Shown here piece after piece: positions 61,277-64,000 of a DNA stretch of 64,000 nucleotides. Within the stretch, counting starts at the first letter, position 1. Every line of letters starts with the position of its first letter. Source of the stretch: an uncultured Saprospiraceae bacterium (GTDB lineage Bacteria; Bacteroidota; Bacteroidia; Chitinophagales; Saprospiraceae); NCBI GenBank assembly GCA_937995755.1, contig CALKJD010000110.1:1-64000 (forward strand), written 5' to 3'. The translations under genes and the position numbers were made by a program. The notes beneath the pieces were generated by a model. The model was not told the DNA's origin. It saw only the letters and a list, made by a program, of their open reading frames with translations, and did no database searches.

Positions 61277-64000
61277 ATGAATTATCCATTATTCGGATTA
61301 CCTAAATTTGTTTCTTCCCCAGCAAATTTTATCATTTGTACATTATTGTTTTTGACCTGCTCAATTCATAGCAGCAATGCCCAACAATGTCCAACCGCTC
61401 AAGAATCTTGCGCCTTTGAGGCCTACGGTGTAAATAATAGCGATGGCAATTTTGTTGGAGTAGATCCACTTACAGGTGCTCAAACTGCTATAGCTCCTAT
61501 ATCAGCACCCAATGGTGGCTTTATAGGAGGAGGAGAAGTAATTGAAGGTGTATATTATTTCACATCAGACGGCAGTATATTCTCGACTAATCTAGTTACA
61601 GGCGAAGTCTGTACAACTGCGATAGTGTCAGGATGTGCTAGTGGAAGTATGACATCATTAGAAGTAGATCCTACAACAGGTATACTTTATGGACTTGAAG
61701 TAAGCTGTGGTGTAAGTACACAACTATTACAAATAGACTTAACTATGGGAACTTGCTCTACTGTAGGTGTTCCTAATACGTCAGTGACTTGTGGTATCAG
61801 TTTGATTATCGACGAGACAGGACAGGCATACATTATTGATATAGTCGGTGATGATATTACGCCTATCGATTTGGCCACAGGTGCGAGTACTGGACCAGGA
61901 TTACCTTTAGGATTAGATTTAAATTTTGGTCAGGATTATGATTTTGACTGTCCATCTGGAGGAATGGTTTTCGGATTCTTATATGATAACGGTGCAGGGG
62001 TGACTAAGTATGTAAGTATTGATCCACTCACAGGTACAGTTACAGAGCTTGATAATTTAGGGGCTACGCAACTCGCAAGTTTTGCATTTTGTAATAGTGC
62101 AGATCCGTGTGCAAATGACACAGAAGCGCCTACAGTTACAGGCTGTGAGGGTATACCAACTGCCAATTATGTAATAGAAACATATGCATTTGACTATATA
62201 GATATCTCAGCAACAGGAACAAGAGTAGCCTCAGGAGATGATGTGTCATCAATCAATTCAGAATTGAATATGCCAGTAAGTTTAGGTACTCCATTTGCGC
62301 TGTACGATATGACTTATGCTGAATTAGTGCCATCTACAAATGGATATATCTCTACAGATGTAACAGATGGTGGTGGTGATTTGAGTAATGATTGCCCATT
62401 GCCAGATGATCCATCTACTGGAGGAGGAGCGAGATTATACCCACTACATGATGATTTAGATATCAATCTTGGGTCAGATCCTACCGCTGGTGTTTTTTAC
62501 CAATACTTTGCAAGTTCGCCAGTTCCTTCACCAAGTGGTGCTACAGTAGGAGTAAGCGTATTCCAGTGGAGAGCAGATCATTTTCCAGATGCAATGACAA
62601 TAGATTTAGATTTCGAAGCCTTATTGTTTGACAATGGCGAAATTGTATATCAATATGCAATGATAGGTGGAGAAATGGGTTCAGGCGCAACAGTAGGAAT
62701 GCAATCAATGGAAGATGCAATGCCATTTTTAGCAACAACGATATCATGTAATACAGCAGGATCTGTAGTAGCAAATACAGCAGTAGCACTAGTGCCATTT
62801 ATGCCAAGTGGAGCAGGTGCAATACCAAATGATCTAGGACTATGCGGAGCAACGGTTACTTTAGAAAACCCTGAGTTTAGTGATAATTGTGATTTTGTAA
62901 TCACGAATGATTTAACAGGATCAGAAGACCTTATAGGATTTTTACCAGTAGGTGCAACGAATGTAACGTTTACGGCTACAGATGGTAATGGTAATACAGC
63001 TGTTTGTAGTGAGCAAATAGTAGTAGCAGATACAGAAGGACCAGTACTAGATTGTCCTGAGGCAATAATTGTAAATTTAGAAGCAGGTGAATGTTCTGAG
63101 ATAATTAGTTTCGCGGCTTCAGCAACAGATAACTGTAATTCTATAGATGAAATTACAATTGTACAAACAGAAGGAACACTTTCAGGTGAAATCTTCGAAC
63201 CAGGAATCACTACTATCACATTTGTCGCTACAGATCTAAACGGCAATTCATCAGAATGTTCATTTGATGTGAATCTTGTTTCATACAGCGGTCCAGTACT
63301 TACGGCATTGGCATGTAATGATGATGTTAATATATCTGTAGATGACGCATGTAGTATAGAGTTCAACGCAGATATGTTCTTAGAAGGAGGACCTTATGCT
63401 TGTTATGATAACTATATAGTATCAATTAGACCTTTTGGAAATGAAACGCAAGAATATGTGCCAGTAGGGCCACAAGATTTCTCTTCAGCTTTAGGCACAC
63501 ATGAATTTGTAGTAACGGCTCCAGACGGTAATAGCTGTTGGGGTGAATTTACTGTAGAAGATAAATTAGGACCAGCAATTACAGTTGGAGATGTGACTGT
63601 TTCTTGTATTGATCCTTCAGTTGATCTTCCAGTAGATGCTGATGATAACTGTGGCAATGTAACTGTAGTCTGTTCAGATGTAACTGTACCAGGAACATGT
63701 GAAACCGGTATAGATAGAATCATAACACGTACATGTGTAGCTACTGACCAAAACGGTAGAACTTCTACTGCAACAGGAACAATCACTATAACAACAATCG
63801 GAACTGGTGATATCACAGCGCCAATAACTCCTGTACTACTTCCATGTGGTACGGGTACAAGTCCAGAGGAGATCACGGAATACTTTAATGATAAAATAGA
63901 TACGGATGGAGATGGATTTCCTGATACGGAGATCAATCCAACGAATCCATCAGGACCGAATTGTCCAAGTGCAGAAAATTTTGAAAGAAATGAAGGTATC
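61277..64000 (+). CDS. Large secreted HYR-domain protein (5-prime part)
   Basis: 908 codons are open to the right edge, so the gene is partial. A signal peptide ends SSNAQQ. Residues about 45-280 look like a beta-propeller of repeats with DPLTG or DPTTG turns (NFVGVDPLTGAQTAIAP, YVSIDPLTGTVTEL). A Cys-rich join leads into beta-sandwich repeats with HYR character: FLPVGATNVTFTATDGNGNT, then ISFAASATDNCNSIDEITIV and IFEPGITTITFVATDLNGNS; Cys-rich repeats follow, then DTDGDGFPDTE, a thrombospondin-3-like Ca loop. Giant proteins of this kind in Saprospiraceae are exported by type IX secretion; the sorting domain would be at the unseen C-terminus. A role in adhesion is inferred. Confidence 0.85.
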   Translation, partial: MNYPLFGLPKFVSSPANFIICTLLFLTCSIHSSNAQQCPTAQESCAFEAYGVNNSDGNFVGVDPLTGAQTAIAPISAPNGGFIGGGEVIEGVYYFTSDGSIFSTNLVTGEVCTTAIVSGCASGSMTSLEVDPTTGILYGLEVSCGVSTQLLQIDLTMGTCSTVGVPNTSVTCGISLIIDETGQAYIIDIVGDDITPIDLATGASTGPGLPLGLDLNFGQDYDFDCPSGGMVFGFLYDNGAGVTKYVSIDPLTGTVTELDNLGATQLASFAFCNSADPCANDTEAPTVTGCEGIPTANYVIETYAFDYIDISATGTRVASGDDVSSINSELNMPVSLGTPFALYDMTYAELVPSTNGYISTDVTDGGGDLSNDCPLPDDPSTGGGARLYPLHDDLDINLGSDPTAGVFYQYFASSPVPSPSGATVGVSVFQWRADHFPDAMTIDLDFEALLFDNGEIVYQYAMIGGEMGSGATVGMQSMEDAMPFLATTISCNTAGSVVANTAVALVPFMPSGAGAIPNDLGLCGATVTLENPEFSDNCDFVITNDLTGSEDLIGFLPVGATNVTFTATDGNGNTAVCSEQIVVADTEGPVLDCPEAIIVNLEAGECSEIISFAASATDNCNSIDEITIVQTEGTLSGEIFEPGITTITFVATDLNGNSSECSFDVNLVSYSGPVLTALACNDDVNISVDDACSIEFNADMFLEGGPYACYDNYIVSIRPFGNETQEYVPVGPQDFSSALGTHEFVVTAPDGNSCWGEFTVEDKLGPAITVGDVTVSCIDPSVDLPVDADDNCGNVTVVCSDVTVPGTCETGIDRIITRTCVATDQNGRTSTATGTITITTIGTGDITAPITPVLLPCGTGTSPEEITEYFNDKIDTDGDGFPDTEINPTNPSGPNCPSAENFERNEGI

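Noticed and set aside
62541-63936. Long minus-strand frames in the right-edge region
   Set aside because: They are antisense to the continuous 908-codon HYR protein frame and mirror its repetitive composition.

Overview
The window comes from an AT-rich Bacteroidota chromosome, most likely of the Saprospiraceae/Saprospiria type. The evidence is: a transketolase split into two subunit genes, promoters of the TTTG / TAnnTTTG type (upstream of HU and rpsT), a PorP/SprF-like protein next to a PorE-like OmpA protein (type IX secretion parts), many Cys-lipoproteins and small outer-membrane barrels, an archaeal-type prolyl-tRNA synthetase, and a large HYR-domain secreted protein that runs off the right edge. 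No phage, insertion sequence or CRISPR array was seen. This is mostly core chromosome with a few accessory patches.

Layout. 1-5 kb: the tail of a Gly-rich protein, a two-helix mini-protein, split transketolase, HU, two small heat-shock proteins and dodecin. 5-11 kb: a two-gene cluster of very large lipoproteins, a CRTAC1-like VCBS/ASPIC protein and a mosaic cytochrome c / PA14 / beta-propeller / DUF1080 protein. 11-16.5 kb: cell-surface genes on the minus strand (a repetitive L-domain-like secreted protein, a FadL-like barrel, a Ser/Arg-rich secreted protein), with a duplicated terminator and short-repeat cassette behind two of them. 16.7-26.2 kb: proS, a DUF3127 protein, a Trp-repeat secreted protein, bcp, an M23 peptidase and meaB, rpsT, an S4 protein, radA and a DksA-type zinc-finger protein. 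26-31 kb: small barrels, a truncated globin, an alpha/beta hydrolase and a DUF2279 protein. 31.5-35.3 kb: PorP-like and PorE-like genes. The second is followed, after a run of ten A, by a DUF1573 domain in the -1 frame with no start codon of its own, and then by a 69-nt structured tandem repeat. 35-43 kb: pnuC, an RND/MMPL exporter, an ABC exporter, a small membrane protein, a glycosyltransferase and trpS. 43-52.5 kb: a BlaR1/M56-like protein without its zinc-protease residues, a phosphohexomutase, pcm, lipoprotein genes, a LolA-like protein, hutH and a PagL-like deacylase. 52.6-61 kb: thioredoxin, FKBP, AlkB, the spoT-fur pair, tRNA-Leu(UAG), tig, clpP and clpX. 61.3 kb to the end: the HYR protein.

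How they work together. tig-clpP-clpX form a folding and protein-quality block; HU, the Hsp20s and dodecin are general housekeeping and stress genes; spoT and fur make a stringent-response/metal-response operon. The envelope theme (PorP, PorE-like, FadL, LolA-like, PagL-like, M23, many lipoproteins and barrels) fits a cell that exports large surface proteins such as the one at the right edge. The most unusual points are the A10 frameshift junction, the covarying 69-nt repeat after it, the dead-protease BlaR1 homologue, the duplicated 3-prime cassettes and the competing hairpins after the DUF3127 gene. All functional statements rest on motif recognition by eye; no database search was run.
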